A stretch of 64,000 nucleotides of DNA from Psychrobacter sp. JCM 18902 (GCF_904846615.1 NZ_CAJHBK010000001.1:434001-498000), one strand, 5' to 3'; positions 8,492 through 18,394 are shown, counted from the stretch's first letter. Made by a program: numbers and translations. The notes: generated by a model from the sequence alone, not told the origin.

Positions 8492-9508
8492 TTAGTACAT
8501 ATGCTCATGTCCGGTTTTACCCTTAAAGGTGTAGTAGGCAAAAGCGGTATAACTCAGGATAATCGGTAGCATTATGACGGCACCAACTAACATAAAGGAT
8601 AGTGAGGTGTCAGCTGCGGCTGCCTCATAAATCGTCATCTGATACGGTACGATGTATGGGAACATGGCGAAACAAACCCCGATATAGCCCATCAAAAACA
8701 GTGCCACAGTCAACAAGAAAGGACGATATTCGCGCTCGCCACTTAAGTCTTTACGCATCAAGAAAAATAATAGTAAAACTATAATTGGCATAGGTGCTAG
8801 ATATAATAGACCTGGGAAGCCAAACCAGCCTTCGAGGGCATTAATGTCTGAAAAATACATAAACGCTGTGACGACGATCATTGCCACTACCAAAGCAGAC
8901 AGCATCCAGCCAGACACTTTGCGTGCCCAGACTTGTAGGGTATGCTCAGTTTTGATAATGAGCCATGTAGAGCCAAGCAAGGCGTAACCGATAATCATGG
9001 CAAAGCCGCAGACGATCGAGAAAGGTGTGAGCCAGTCAAACGGCCCACCAGTATATAGGCGGTTGCTTGCCTCAAGACCTTGTACAAGCGCCCCAAGCAT
9101 AATACCTTGAGAGAATGTAGCAACGACTGAACCAACAAAAAAGAAAGTGTCCCATACGTGACGACGTGACGATGCTTTGAAGCGAAATTCAAATGCCACA
9201 CCACGCATTATTAGACCGAATAGCATAAAAGTAACAGGCAGATAAAGCCCCGTCATAATGATGCCATAAGCCACTGGGAAAGCAGCGAACAAGCCGCCAC
9301 CGCCCAATACTAGCCAAGTCTCGTTACCATCCCAAAATGGGGCAATAGAGTTCATGATGCGGCTACGGTTTTTATCTGAGCCAGCAAAGGGAAACAAGAT
9401 GCCGCAGCCTAAATCAAAGCCATCAAGCAATACATAGATAAAGACGGATAGAGCGATCAGTCCGCCCCAAATTAAAGGTAAGTCTAATACATCACCGTAG
9501 TTAAACAT
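8492..9508 (-). CDS. cydB: Cytochrome bd-type (CIO) ubiquinol oxidase subunit II
   Basis: Subunit II of the bd-family quinol oxidase, which pairs with CydA to reduce oxygen to water without pumping protons. The 338-residue product is polytopic, with about eight hydrophobic segments. It carries typical N-terminal CydB features: LPLIWGGLIALSVFIYVLLD, then DGFDLGCGILFPF and the FWDGNETWLVLGGGGLFAAFP stretch (about residues 58-78). Its start overlaps the stop of cydA by one base (TAATG), so translation is probably coupled. The length and partner suggest the cyanide-insensitive (CioB) subgroup. Downstream is the small DUF2474-like gene, and then the terminator at 8202-8251. Confidence 0.93.
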   Translation of the reverse strand: MFNYGDVLDLPLIWGGLIALSVFIYVLLDGFDLGCGILFPFAGSDKNRSRIMNSIAPFWDGNETWLVLGGGGLFAAFPVAYGIIMTGLYLPVTFMLFGLIMRGVAFEFRFKASSRRHVWDTFFFVGSVVATFSQGIMLGALVQGLEASNRLYTGGPFDWLTPFSIVCGFAMIIGYALLGSTWLIIKTEHTLQVWARKVSGWMLSALVVAMIVVTAFMYFSDINALEGWFGFPGLLYLAPMPIIVLLLFFLMRKDLSGEREYRPFLLTVALFLMGYIGVCFAMFPYIVPYQMTIYEAAAADTSLSFMLVGAVIMLPIILSYTAFAYYTFKGKTGHEHMY

Positions 9509-11004
9509 TAGCGTAACCCTCCATCATCGACGTCGTTTGCAGGAGTATCTATATCTTCTTCAGTACTCTTAGCAGGATTGTTATCGCCACTGAGCGCACG
9601 ACCTTGGCTTTCGGTCACTGAGTGTTCATAGAAATTATCATCGGCAGGATCTTCATACGGTTTTGGCCCTTGAGCGATCAAGCGTAGAATATAAAAACTG
9701 CCTGCACCGAAAACAAATATATAGAGGACAATAAAACCAATCAACGTGGTTGCCACTTGCTGTGCTGCGAGCGGTGACATACTTTCTGCGGTGCGTATCA
9801 CACCATATACAGTCCATGGTTGACGTCCTGTCTCGGTCACAAACCAGCCCGCCAATAATGCGATAAAGCCAAGTGGCGTCATCATCATCCAAGCACGGTG
9901 GAACCAGACACTTTCGGGATTATACTGCTGCTTTTTAAAGTATTTATAGAGACTAAATAAGCCGACCAGCACCATTAACATGCCAATACCAACCATGATG
10001 CGAAATGCCCAGAATACAATCATCACCGGTGGTTGGTCTTCAGGTGCCCAGTTTTTTAGACCTTTTACTTCCCCATCTAACGAATGGGTAAGAATCAAGC
10101 CTGAAACATAGGGGATGCTTATTTCATATTTATTGGTTTGGTTTTCTTGGTCAGGAATAGCAAATAAGCGTAACGCTGCGCCGCGCTCATCCTCCCAAAT
10201 ACCTTCCATCGCTGCGACTTTGGCTGGCTGATGCTCTAAAGTGTTTAGACCATGCTCATCGCCAATCAATACTTGAGCGGGTGCGACAAATATCGCCATA
10301 ATCATGGCCATACCTAGCATGACACGACCATGTTGACGGTGTTCGGTGTGTTTTTTGGACTGAATATAATAAGCACCAACCCCGCCAATGACAAAGGCAG
10401 TCGTCAAGAATGCCGCTGTCATCATATGAGCATAGCGGTAAGGGAATGAAGGGCTAAAGATGATCTCAAGCCAATTGGTAGGATATAACAGTCCATCTGC
10501 GCCCATCATAAAGCCTTGCGGCGTCTGCATAAAGCTGTTGGCGGCTAAAATCCAAAAGCCTGAAATCAGTGTACCAATGGCGACAATGGCAGTGGAAGCG
10601 AAATGCATACGCTTGCTCACACGCCCCCAACCAAATAGCATAATACCTAAAAAGGATGCTTCTAAGAAAAACGCGGTCAATACTTCGTAGGCGAGTAGTG
10701 GCCCCAAGACGTTACCGGCTTTGTCAGAAAATACCGCCCAGTTAGTACCGAACTGGTAGGACATTACTACACCAGATACCACGCCCATACCGAATACCAC
10801 GGCAAATATCTTGACCCAGTGTTTATAAACTTCAGCATAAATTGGCTCGCCTGTTTTGAGCCAACGGAATTCAAGCACCGTTAACCAGCTGGCAAGTCCG
10901 ATAGAAAACGCGGGAAAAACAATATGAAACGAGATAACAAAAGCGAATTGGATACGCGCGAGCATCAGCGCATCGAGCTGGTCAATCATAAACGTAGCGA
11001 ACAT
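9508..11004 (-). CDS. cydA: Cytochrome bd-type (CIO) ubiquinol oxidase subunit I
   Basis: Subunit I carries the three haems and the quinol site of the bd-family terminal oxidase in the inner membrane. At 498 residues it has a short Q-loop: the region between KVAAMEGIWED (about 251-261) and the later membrane helices lacks the long insertion of the E. coli-type protein. This points to the cyanide-insensitive CIO subgroup. The conserved ETGRQPW motif (about residues 390-396) and His in the first helix region (SFHIVFPAFSIGLASW) are present. The tail after the last helix (about 455 onward) is acidic and Asn-rich. A weak AAGGG ribosome site precedes the ATG. It is the first gene of the cydA-cydB-DUF2474 operon. 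Confidence 0.93.
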   Translation of the reverse strand: MFATFMIDQLDALMLARIQFAFVISFHIVFPAFSIGLASWLTVLEFRWLKTGEPIYAEVYKHWVKIFAVVFGMGVVSGVVMSYQFGTNWAVFSDKAGNVLGPLLAYEVLTAFFLEASFLGIMLFGWGRVSKRMHFASTAIVAIGTLISGFWILAANSFMQTPQGFMMGADGLLYPTNWLEIIFSPSFPYRYAHMMTAAFLTTAFVIGGVGAYYIQSKKHTEHRQHGRVMLGMAMIMAIFVAPAQVLIGDEHGLNTLEHQPAKVAAMEGIWEDERGAALRLFAIPDQENQTNKYEISIPYVSGLILTHSLDGEVKGLKNWAPEDQPPVMIVFWAFRIMVGIGMLMVLVGLFSLYKYFKKQQYNPESVWFHRAWMMMTPLGFIALLAGWFVTETGRQPWTVYGVIRTAESMSPLAAQQVATTLIGFIVLYIFVFGAGSFYILRLIAQGPKPYEDPADDNFYEHSVTESQGRALSGDNNPAKSTEEDIDTPANDVDDGGLR

Positions 11005-11507
11005 AAACGGTTACCCTTATCTGTTAGCTGAATAGCGCTGGCTTCCATAAAACGCTCAAGTAACTGCCCGCAATCGTCTATAGATTAAGGTAAAAAATAG
11101 TACGGGCAATGGCTCAGTGTTGATTAGCGAGCAATCTTAGGGATAGAGTGCGGCTAAGCTAACGACTGTTTAGCTGAATTAAGTAATTTATATCCCTATA
11201 AATTAATACATTACTGTCAGGTGCTGTCAATATATTATGCGCTTCCCTCGATACACACGCAAGCTGCGCAACAGATTGGTCGCATACCTGAGAGTCATTA
11301 AAAACTGCTGAGATAAACCCAGATATATCAGACTAATCGCTTGAGAAAACAAGGTGTTATCAAGTTCACCTTAATAACAGTAATGTTTTATTTTTGTACT
11401 AGTATAGGCACAAATATCCAACAGAGTACAAAGTTGCAAAGCCATCTGCTTTACTCTTAATTTTAAAGCGCAAAGACCAGTGCAGTGCTATATGACACAA
11501 GCAATCA
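11005..11507. other. Intergenic region upstream of cydA
   Basis: This 503-base stretch contains the cydA promoter region and the 3' flank of the hydrolase gene, both minus strand. I looked for an FNR/ANR box and found only a half-site like TTGAT at 11120-11124 with a poor second half, so no operator is called. No small gene was seen. Confidence 0.45.
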
Positions 11508-13982
11508 TTATTCCTGCAATTGTTTATGTAGAATCTGGCGTAATGTCAAAATAGTTTGCGGGTTAGTTTGAATGCTATGACCACCGCTGATAATCGTCTC
11601 AGAGGCTGCGCCATCAAGATGAGCGCTGGTATAAGGAACAATACCATCTGATAAACGTTCAGTTAGTGCTTGGCTGATATCTTCATTGACGGTGACGGCT
11701 GCAACCAGTGGTTGGGCAGAGAGCTTTGAGCTATCAGAAGGGCTACTGGTACCGACTGTTTCATTTTCAATGTCTTCTTCTACTGCTTGCGACAAATCAA
11801 CCTTTGCACCGGCTGGCTGCATTTGCGCCAGTCCTTTGGTAATGTCGGCATCATTATTGGCAATGATAGAATGATAGGTCACACGATCATTGATGGTGAT
11901 GTCTTTCGTCAGTTGTATAAAAGAAGATTTGTCACTCAGCTGACTTGCACCATTTTGTAAATATAACGCACCCAAAGGATTTTGTGCCAAATCACCTTGC
12001 GTGGCAATGGTGGCCAAGTTGTCCGTGACAGTTTTTACCAAACCGACTGGCAAATAGACAATACGGCGCAGTGCCCGAGTGAACCAGCGATCTGCATAGT
12101 CAGTTCCGCGAAAAGGCGCTGATAAAAAGACAGCCGTATCTACTTGTGGTAAGGCTTTTAGCTCAAAGCGTTCTTTTAGCTGATCTTCGCCAAATGATGC
12201 TTTAAGTGCGTCACGAATCTTACGTTTTTCACTATCAGACAGCAAATTTTGATCGTCTAGTCGATCTAGGTCATCGACCAAGTTCTCATCAGATAGCATC
12301 ATGCGAGCGATAATGGCACCCATACTATGACTGATAATCACGCTGTTTTTGCTGGCGCGATTTTGTCCTTTAGGATCAGTTTGCTCGTAGGTGCTGTTGA
12401 TTAACTGTTGTATTTGATAACGATTTTCTAAAATGGGCAAATTGGTTGGATAGAATATCTGCCACACTTGATAGTTATCACGCAACTTATCGTCGTTGAG
12501 AATATCGTTGGTTAAATTGACCCAAGTGGCAGGGCTAGAAGCCAAACCATGCAGCATAATCAGGACGCGCTTATTGGGATCATAAGGCTCAAGCATGAAT
12601 AATTTGGGCAGTCTGGCCTCTGGCTGGCGAGTGATTAAATTGAGATAACCGACGCCATCTAGCTGGTTCTCTGACAGCCACAAGCCATAACCTGCAGAAA
12701 AGTTAGCCGCCAGTGGATAGTCACTATTAAGGATATTAACGCTTTCGCTTTGGTACGGGTTGTACAAATGAATATCGAGCTTGCGACTGCTTAGTACATC
12801 CAATACGCTATCGCCGCTTGGTTCAATCAATCCTGTTAATAGCAAATGTCCAGTAGGGTAGATACGAGAACTTGGCTTGCTCTCATCTGTGTCTCCATCT
12901 TTCTCATTGGTCAATCGACCTGACAATGATGACACTAATAATTGGCGAATCGTGGTGGTATAGCGGTCATCCAGTGAGGCCACCAAGCTGATACCTAAGC
13001 CTGGACGTTTGCTGATTGAGTTAAGCCCAGAGAGGCGTAATTCGTAAGTGGAAACCAAGTCTGCTAGTGCAGAGGTCTGCTTATGTGCATTTTGCAAATA
13101 GTTATTTTCATTAGGCAAATACACACCAAGATCATAATCATCAATTTGTATTTTCATGACGTTGACTTGATCAGTCGGTTTGCCCTTGAGCGGTGAGTAA
13201 TTGGCAATCGCGGCTTGGCTACTGTCATTAAGATGGCTAGCGGATGTGGGCAAATAATCTACTTTGGTGCCGCCCATCAATTTATTTGAGCCGTTGGTTG
13301 ATCTATAAAGCTGGGTTATCACATCATTACTGGCGGCATTATAGATGTCTTGGGTCTGAATATCGGTGTCATTTGGAATACGATTCTGTGCCTGAGAGGG
13401 GCTTTTGTCTTGATCTGCGCCCTCAAAATCATGCGTCAAACTGTCATAAAATAAATAGGTATAACTGGATTTGATAGCATCGAATAATCGCTCTTGATAA
13501 CCTGTTAGACAGCGATTGGTGTTTTCTTGCTGGACTTTAGCTTCTGTATCTTCTAAAGGTGCGTTGGCATAATAAGGATCAAGTGGCGGGCGAGCCAGCG
13601 CATTGCGGCAGTCCTGAGAGGCAGAAAGCTGTCGCGCTTTTGCGTAGTGTAACTCTGCAAAAACTGCCAAAGCAGGACGGTAGTGTTCATTCAAAATACT
13701 GTCAGTAAGCTGAGTAAGGCATAAATCAAACTGCTGCATACAGGCTTGCTCATTGAGCCCTGCCGATAAGAGCGCTGATGCCGTATCACTGCTTAGTTTC
13801 TTGGTGGTGACGATATTACCGCGCTGCGCAGTAATCGTCTTCGCTGACGCTTGCTTATTCACTGATACCGTACTGCACGCAGGTAGTAATGCTACCGCGG
13901 CTATCAAGGCGACTGATGTGATCGAAAATGGGGTTTTCTTAGCATGCGTCACCATATTTTTGATAGGGCTAGCGAAAGTCAT
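11508..13982 (-). CDS. Large alpha/beta-hydrolase lipoprotein
   Basis: A predicted lipoprotein with an esterase/lipase-like domain; the substrate is unknown. The 824-residue product has a signal peptide with lipobox LPAC (Cys at about residue 36). About 430 residues without a recognised domain follow, then a hydrolase fold from about residue 475. The fold shows RVLIMLHGLASSPATWV (oxyanion strand), the nucleophile elbow VIISHSMGAI (Ser in SHSMG, near 555), SDGIVPY and the C-terminal GGHSI as likely acid and His of the triad. The elbow has Ser instead of the usual first Gly. Related proteins are often annotated as PGAP1-like or lipase-like. It stands alone; the next gene on the same strand is 500 bases away. 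Confidence 0.75.
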   Translation of the reverse strand: MTFASPIKNMVTHAKKTPFSITSVALIAAVALLPACSTVSVNKQASAKTITAQRGNIVTTKKLSSDTASALLSAGLNEQACMQQFDLCLTQLTDSILNEHYRPALAVFAELHYAKARQLSASQDCRNALARPPLDPYYANAPLEDTEAKVQQENTNRCLTGYQERLFDAIKSSYTYLFYDSLTHDFEGADQDKSPSQAQNRIPNDTDIQTQDIYNAASNDVITQLYRSTNGSNKLMGGTKVDYLPTSASHLNDSSQAAIANYSPLKGKPTDQVNVMKIQIDDYDLGVYLPNENNYLQNAHKQTSALADLVSTYELRLSGLNSISKRPGLGISLVASLDDRYTTTIRQLLVSSLSGRLTNEKDGDTDESKPSSRIYPTGHLLLTGLIEPSGDSVLDVLSSRKLDIHLYNPYQSESVNILNSDYPLAANFSAGYGLWLSENQLDGVGYLNLITRQPEARLPKLFMLEPYDPNKRVLIMLHGLASSPATWVNLTNDILNDDKLRDNYQVWQIFYPTNLPILENRYQIQQLINSTYEQTDPKGQNRASKNSVIISHSMGAIIARMMLSDENLVDDLDRLDDQNLLSDSEKRKIRDALKASFGEDQLKERFELKALPQVDTAVFLSAPFRGTDYADRWFTRALRRIVYLPVGLVKTVTDNLATIATQGDLAQNPLGALYLQNGASQLSDKSSFIQLTKDITINDRVTYHSIIANNDADITKGLAQMQPAGAKVDLSQAVEEDIENETVGTSSPSDSSKLSAQPLVAAVTVNEDISQALTERLSDGIVPYTSAHLDGAASETIISGGHSIQTNPQTILTLRQILHKQLQE

Positions 13983-14302
13983 AGGTGAGTCCAGTTAGTC
14001 GTAAAAGCATGATTGAGTCAGTAATTTATAAGAAGAAGTGTAGCGTAACTTTTCGCATTAAACTATTTTATTTAAATTTCAAAAATACGGTTTAAACTTC
14101 GATAATTGAATCGAACACGCATTTAAATAAGGCAGACAGCAAGTTGGGTTCAATGGAGTTTCGTTAGACATAAAAAAGCCCCTGACTCTATATTGAAGTA
14201 ATTTCTATATAAAGTCAGGGGCTTAGTCGAGTCAATCTAGCTTATGGAGCAATCATGGAATTTGGTAAATTTACTTAATGAGATTTAAATACCCAATCAA
14301 TG
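13983..14302. other. Intergenic region between the TPR-like gene and the hydrolase lipoprotein gene
   Basis: This 320-base AT-rich stretch holds the terminator at 14171-14224 and, to its left, the presumed minus-strand promoter of the lipoprotein gene. I see no gene and no defined operator. Confidence 0.5.
14171..14224 (-). terminator. Intrinsic terminator after the TPR-like gene
   Basis: A perfect 12-bp stem (14176-14187 with 14213-14224) is extended by an AT-rich inner arm. On the minus strand it is followed by six T, which fits termination of the gene that ends at 14303. Confidence 0.88.
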
Positions 14303-15472
14303 TTAAGCACTAGGCTTAACATTGATGTCAGGCGCAGGTATATCCCAGATGTAGAATTTACCCTCTTCAATAAGTTTGATTTGCTGACGAATGATGTCAT
14401 TGTTAGGATTTTTCTGTTCAAGACGACGCAAGCGCTCTAGTGCATTATCGCGGCGATCACTTAATAAGTCTGACTGTGCCAAGCTTTGCTCTGCTTCGGT
14501 ATAGCCAAGAGACACTGCGCGGTCTAGGTATTTTTGACCTTCTTTGAAGCCGCCGCCTTCTGACAACATCATGCCATATAAGAAGTTGGCTTCGCCGCTA
14601 TCAGGTTGCAGTTTAATGGCACGGTCAACATATTTTCCACCGCGTATCGTATAGTCTGATCCCAAATCTAAGTTACGTCCCATGCCATTGAGTTTAGCGG
14701 CACGAATCAATACATCATAAGAGGCATTTGGTGATTCAGCATAAGGCTGTATCCATTCAGCCAATACTTTGATTTTTTCACGCGTATAATGGCGCTGTGA
14801 GCGGTTAGGGAAGTTTGGTGGGTAATGACGGGCATTAGGTGAGACGTCTTCGATAAAGTCATCAAGCAAGCTCACATCTAGCTGATCGTTGTTATTACCG
14901 TTTTGCTGAGGAATCAACACAGTCGGTACAAAGCTTACGTCTGACAATTGCACTTGCGGCGTTGGTATATTGGCAAGCTGACCACTACGCAGGTCGACAC
15001 CAGTAGCGGTCAAAGGACCAGGCTCATAAACTCGAGTGGTGCCAGTGAACTCAGGTATTTTTGGTGCTGGTACAACATCTTGTGGTTGCAATGTACTCAT
15101 TGGCGCACGATACGGCTGAGCATTATTTGGTAAAGGAGCACTTTGTGGAACGCTAGTGCTTTGAAGGTCAGTTGGTTGAGTATTGGCTGTTACCGCCGCA
15201 GTTGGTGAAGTTGATGGAGTACCCTCTTGTGCTGTACTAGCCGCAGTCGGTCGAGCAAGGCGAATCACACGTTTGCTAGAATCCATAGCGCTAGGCACCG
15301 ATGTGGCAGTAGTATCGGTCTTTGCAGCATCTGTTGCCGCATTGGTTTCTGCTGCATTGACAGGCGCTGATAATAGCATGGCACAAGCTGTTGCCAGTGC
15401 TGTCAGAGTTGCCAGTTTAGGCGACTTGCTAGACGCACGGGCAGAGAGAGTCGATTGGTTGATGGCTTTCAT
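14303..15472 (-). CDS. Exported TPR/Sel1-like repeat protein of unknown function
   Basis: I do not recognise a named family. The 389-residue product has an N-terminal signal peptide (hydrophobic residues about 19-40, ending VNAA). A Pro/Thr/Ala/Ser-rich linker follows to about residue 190, then an alpha-helical C-terminal half with short repeats. Segments such as ASYDVLIRAAKLNGMGRNLD, GEANFLYGMMLSEGGG and AEQSLAQSDLLSDRRDN resemble TPR or Sel1 units, so it may scaffold protein contacts in the periplasm or at the outer membrane. It is a single gene with its own terminator downstream; the upstream neighbour coq7 is unrelated. Confidence is high that it is a gene and low on what it does. Confidence 0.7.
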   Translation of the reverse strand: MKAINQSTLSARASSKSPKLATLTALATACAMLLSAPVNAAETNAATDAAKTDTTATSVPSAMDSSKRVIRLARPTAASTAQEGTPSTSPTAAVTANTQPTDLQSTSVPQSAPLPNNAQPYRAPMSTLQPQDVVPAPKIPEFTGTTRVYEPGPLTATGVDLRSGQLANIPTPQVQLSDVSFVPTVLIPQQNGNNNDQLDVSLLDDFIEDVSPNARHYPPNFPNRSQRHYTREKIKVLAEWIQPYAESPNASYDVLIRAAKLNGMGRNLDLGSDYTIRGGKYVDRAIKLQPDSGEANFLYGMMLSEGGGFKEGQKYLDRAVSLGYTEAEQSLAQSDLLSDRRDNALERLRRLEQKNPNNDIIRQQIKLIEEGKFYIWDIPAPDINVKPSA

Positions 15473-15762
15473 AAAAATCGTTACCTTAGTTTATTTAGTT
15501 GTTATTTAGTTGTTATTTAGCAATTGAATGGTTATTAGCTCATGTCTTTGCGGCAAAATCATACAAATTTTTAATACCCTAACAAATTCAGCTGAGCGCT
15601 ATCAGTAGTAGGATTGTTAATAGTAACGCGATAGCGTGTACGTCATGCCAGCGACAGCAGGGTAAATGAGAGCAATATCAATAATAAAGCGCACTGTAAT
15701 TACCATCACAACACACTTATCATCATAACCTATCGCTCAAAATCTGCTATCACAGATGGCAA

Positions 15763-16407
15763 TTACAAGTGATATGCCGTGGCTTTCATGCGATTGGCCA
15801 TCCAGCGCATAGTATGACGTACAGGCGGTGATAACGCTGCGCCGCCACTTGCTAATGCCAGCTCACGATGATGCAACTCTTCAATATCCATTTGTGCCAG
15901 TATCTCTTTTGAGCGTTTATCGTGCTCTGGTAATTGGGTGATATGGTCTTGTAAATGTTCGCTGACTTGAGCTTCTGTCTCTGCGACGAATCCCAAGCTA
16001 AATTCATTAGAGATGGCACCCGCGACTGCACCAAGACCGAAAGACATGCCATACCATAATGGCGTAAAGACACTGGCATGACTGCCAAGCTCGTCTAATC
16101 GCGTCTCGCACCAGACCAAATGATCGACCTCTTCTTCGGCTGATTGTTGCATGGCTTGCTTGACGCCACTGTTTTTGGCGGCAAATGCTTGACCATGATA
16201 CAGACCTTGCGCGCATACTTCACCAGTATGATTGATACGCATCAATCCGGCGACATGTCGCGCCTCGGTGATAGTGAGCTCAGGAATCTCGTCACTGCTG
16301 ACTGGTAGTGGACGAGTGCTAGGGTTTGAATGTGGTACGACAGCTCGTAATGCCTTATCGACCCCAAGTAATAATTGGTCGACTTTGGATAAGGGGCGCA
16401 GGGCCAT
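15763..16407 (-). CDS. coq7: Demethoxyubiquinone hydroxylase Coq7
   Basis: A ferritin-like di-iron monooxygenase for the last hydroxylation of ubiquinone biosynthesis, replacing UbiF in many Gammaproteobacteria. The 214-residue sequence has the expected carboxylate/His ligands in four helices: INHTGEVCAQGLYHGQAF (about residues 58-75), EEEVDHLVWCETRL (about 90-103), ETEAQVSEHLQDHI (about 142-155) and DIEELHHRELAL (about 173-184). The start ATG follows a clear AGGAG site. It is monocistronic, between the TPR-like protein and the MFS carrier. The product provides the quinone used by the nearby CIO oxidase, but nothing in the sequence suggests co-regulation. Confidence 0.93.
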   Translation of the reverse strand: MALRPLSKVDQLLLGVDKALRAVVPHSNPSTRPLPVSSDEIPELTITEARHVAGLMRINHTGEVCAQGLYHGQAFAAKNSGVKQAMQQSAEEEVDHLVWCETRLDELGSHASVFTPLWYGMSFGLGAVAGAISNEFSLGFVAETEAQVSEHLQDHITQLPEHDKRSKEILAQMDIEELHHRELALASGGAALSPPVRHTMRWMANRMKATAYHL

Positions 16408-16598
16408 GATTCACTCCTGATGGCTTAAATACGATCAAAAAATTAAACTTATCTGTTCTTCTAAAACATTATCTGTTTTTCTAAAATAATGATAGTGATT
16501 AACGCATAGGTATTACTATAGCAAACAATCCAAATGATCAGCATCAATATTATCAGTTTGATAACACATTGATTGCTATAGCAGCATGCCAATCTTAC

Positions 16599-17930
16599 TT
16601 ATGGAGCCACTTCATCATGCGTTTGGATGACTGCATTTTTAATATGTTTATTGAGTTTACTGTATAAAAAGGCACCGAAGGCAATGTTTATGAGTCCTGT
16701 CACCAAAAATAGCTGAGGTAAATTGAATCCCAAAGCGTTCAAGATCACGATAGAGAAAATCGCTGAGGTGACCATAAATATCGCGTTAAAGATATTGTTG
16801 GCACCAACGACGCGCGCGCGGTGGCTCTTGGGTGCATAGGCCTGCATAGAGGCATATAATGGTACGATGTATAAACCGCCGCTAAAGCCCAAAAAGAATA
16901 AATCAGCAAAGACGCGCCAGCTGCCACTCACCGCAAATAGCTCACTGATGCCAAACAGAGTCGCATTATTCACATTGATGTTGAGACTTGACAGTGAAAA
17001 ATACAAATCAATTGCAAAAATACTTAAGCCGGCGATACCAAAGGGCAAAAGACGTAAGCTGACTTGGTTTTTGGTTAGTGATTTGCATAATAATGAGCCA
17101 ATCGACACACCAACAGAAAACAAGGTTAATAGGAAAATAACCACTGATTCATCACCATGTAAGATGACCTTGCTGAATTCTGGCGTTTGGGTCAAAAACG
17201 TCGCGCCATAAAACCAAAACCAGCTATTACCAAGGATGACAAAGAACAAAAAAGGCAATGAATATAAGTAGCGCACCGTCGCCACACTAGTGGTCACAAT
17301 GTTCCAGTTGATTTTTAGGTTTGGCTGCATCGCTGGCATGTGGGGTATCAATCGTGCGACAAAATAACCCAATACGGCGATGACCAATACGGTCACACTT
17401 ATCCAATAGAGCGGCTGTGCTATCTGGGTTAAAACACCCGCGATAATCATACCGAGTAAGATCGCTAACGACGTCCCCATTTGAAACAAACCATTAGCGC
17501 CAACCAATTCATCTTCTTTCATCGCTTGTGGTAAGTAGGCGTATTTAATAGGCCCGAAAAAAGTAGATTGAGTACCCATGAGAAACAACGCAACAAATAA
17601 CAATGCGTACCACTCAAACACGAACCCTACTGCCGCAATCACCATAATTAAGAACTCAAGCAGCTTAATCAATCGTGTGAGTTTTGATTTTTCAAATTTA
17701 TCCGCGATTTGTCCTGCCAGTGCAGAAAACAAAAAGTAGGGCAAAATAAACAACATCGCGGCCAAGTTATTCAAAATACTGACTTCCATGCCCAACTGAC
17801 TCGCAGCGGTGTAAGTCAAAACCAGTATGAGTGCTTGCTTAAAAATATTGTCATTAAACGCGCCCAAGAACTGGGTAAAAAACATGGCGCTAAAACGGCG
17901 GTGCTTAAATAATTGAAACTGATTGGCCAT
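16599..17930 (-). CDS. MFS transporter, LplT-like (lysophospholipid transporter family)
   Basis: A 443-residue inner-membrane carrier of the major facilitator superfamily with about 11-12 hydrophobic segments. The N-terminal FTQFLGAFNDNIFKQALI stretch (about residues 19-36) is typical of LplT. It is also typical of the transporter half of Aas-type acyltransferase fusions, which flip lysophosphatidylethanolamine inward for re-acylation. A DKFEKSKLTRLIK loop after helix 2 and the PIKYAYLPQAM segment also fit. No acyltransferase domain follows and no acyltransferase gene is adjacent, so the exact substrate remains uncertain. The ATG has an AGGA ribosome site. It is transcribed away from tamA across a 464-base divergent region. 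Confidence 0.75.
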   Translation of the reverse strand: MANQFQLFKHRRFSAMFFTQFLGAFNDNIFKQALILVLTYTAASQLGMEVSILNNLAAMLFILPYFLFSALAGQIADKFEKSKLTRLIKLLEFLIMVIAAVGFVFEWYALLFVALFLMGTQSTFFGPIKYAYLPQAMKEDELVGANGLFQMGTSLAILLGMIIAGVLTQIAQPLYWISVTVLVIAVLGYFVARLIPHMPAMQPNLKINWNIVTTSVATVRYLYSLPFLFFVILGNSWFWFYGATFLTQTPEFSKVILHGDESVVIFLLTLFSVGVSIGSLLCKSLTKNQVSLRLLPFGIAGLSIFAIDLYFSLSSLNINVNNATLFGISELFAVSGSWRVFADLFFLGFSGGLYIVPLYASMQAYAPKSHRARVVGANNIFNAIFMVTSAIFSIVILNALGFNLPQLFLVTGLINIAFGAFLYSKLNKHIKNAVIQTHDEVAP

Positions 17931-18394
17931 GAAAATTCCTACAGACGGGTCGCGGTTGCTAGATCAAAGAAAAGCGCTGAATACCGCTTTTAAAGTGAAA
18001 ATAATTATCGATATAATTATTAACAGTATCAAAAACTTATCGAAATATAGCATAGGTTTTATCAATATTAAGCCGTATAATAGCAAGGCTTTGGTAAAAA
18101 TACATGCGCTCGACGCTATGATTTCATAATTATCTAAGTTATGATTTGTAAATTTTGCATGGTTACGTCGCGAGGCGTGAGTGATCTCAAAGGCTTGCTA
18201 CCACTCACGCATGTCTATTTTTTGATAAAAACAGGGTGCTAATCTGACACCAAGGTTTGCATTATAAACGGTCATTATCCAAAGCAAGACAGTAAACCAT
18301 AATTCAGCCAACTGCTATAAGTTTATTCACCGGTAAGACTAGGCGATTGTTATCGTTCATAATATTGTGCCGCGTGAGGTGATAGGAAATACAC
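17931..18394. other. Divergent intergenic region MFS carrier / tamA
   Basis: This 464-base AT-rich region holds the promoters for both flanking genes. It also contains a perfect 9-bp inverted repeat (18175-18183 with 18202-18210) followed by a T-rich tract, listed separately. I see no small gene. Confidence 0.5.
18175..18222 (+). terminator. Terminator-like hairpin upstream of tamA
   Basis: A stem of GCGTGAGTG with its exact complement, an 18-base loop and a following T-run look like an intrinsic terminator on the plus strand. No plus-strand gene lies before it in this intergenic region, so it may end a short RNA or act as an attenuator in the tamA leader. Confidence 0.45.

Noticed and set aside
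11120..11136. Possible FNR/ANR box upstream of cydA
   Set aside because: Only the left half TTGAT fits; the right half does not match ATCAA.
15183..15509. 108-codon frame antisense to the TPR-like gene
   Set aside because: Ala/Val-rich shadow of the signal peptide and Thr/Ala-rich linker on the other strand.
16867..17211. 114-codon frame antisense to the MFS carrier
   Set aside because: Lies wholly inside a well-supported membrane protein gene; composition is that of a shadow frame.
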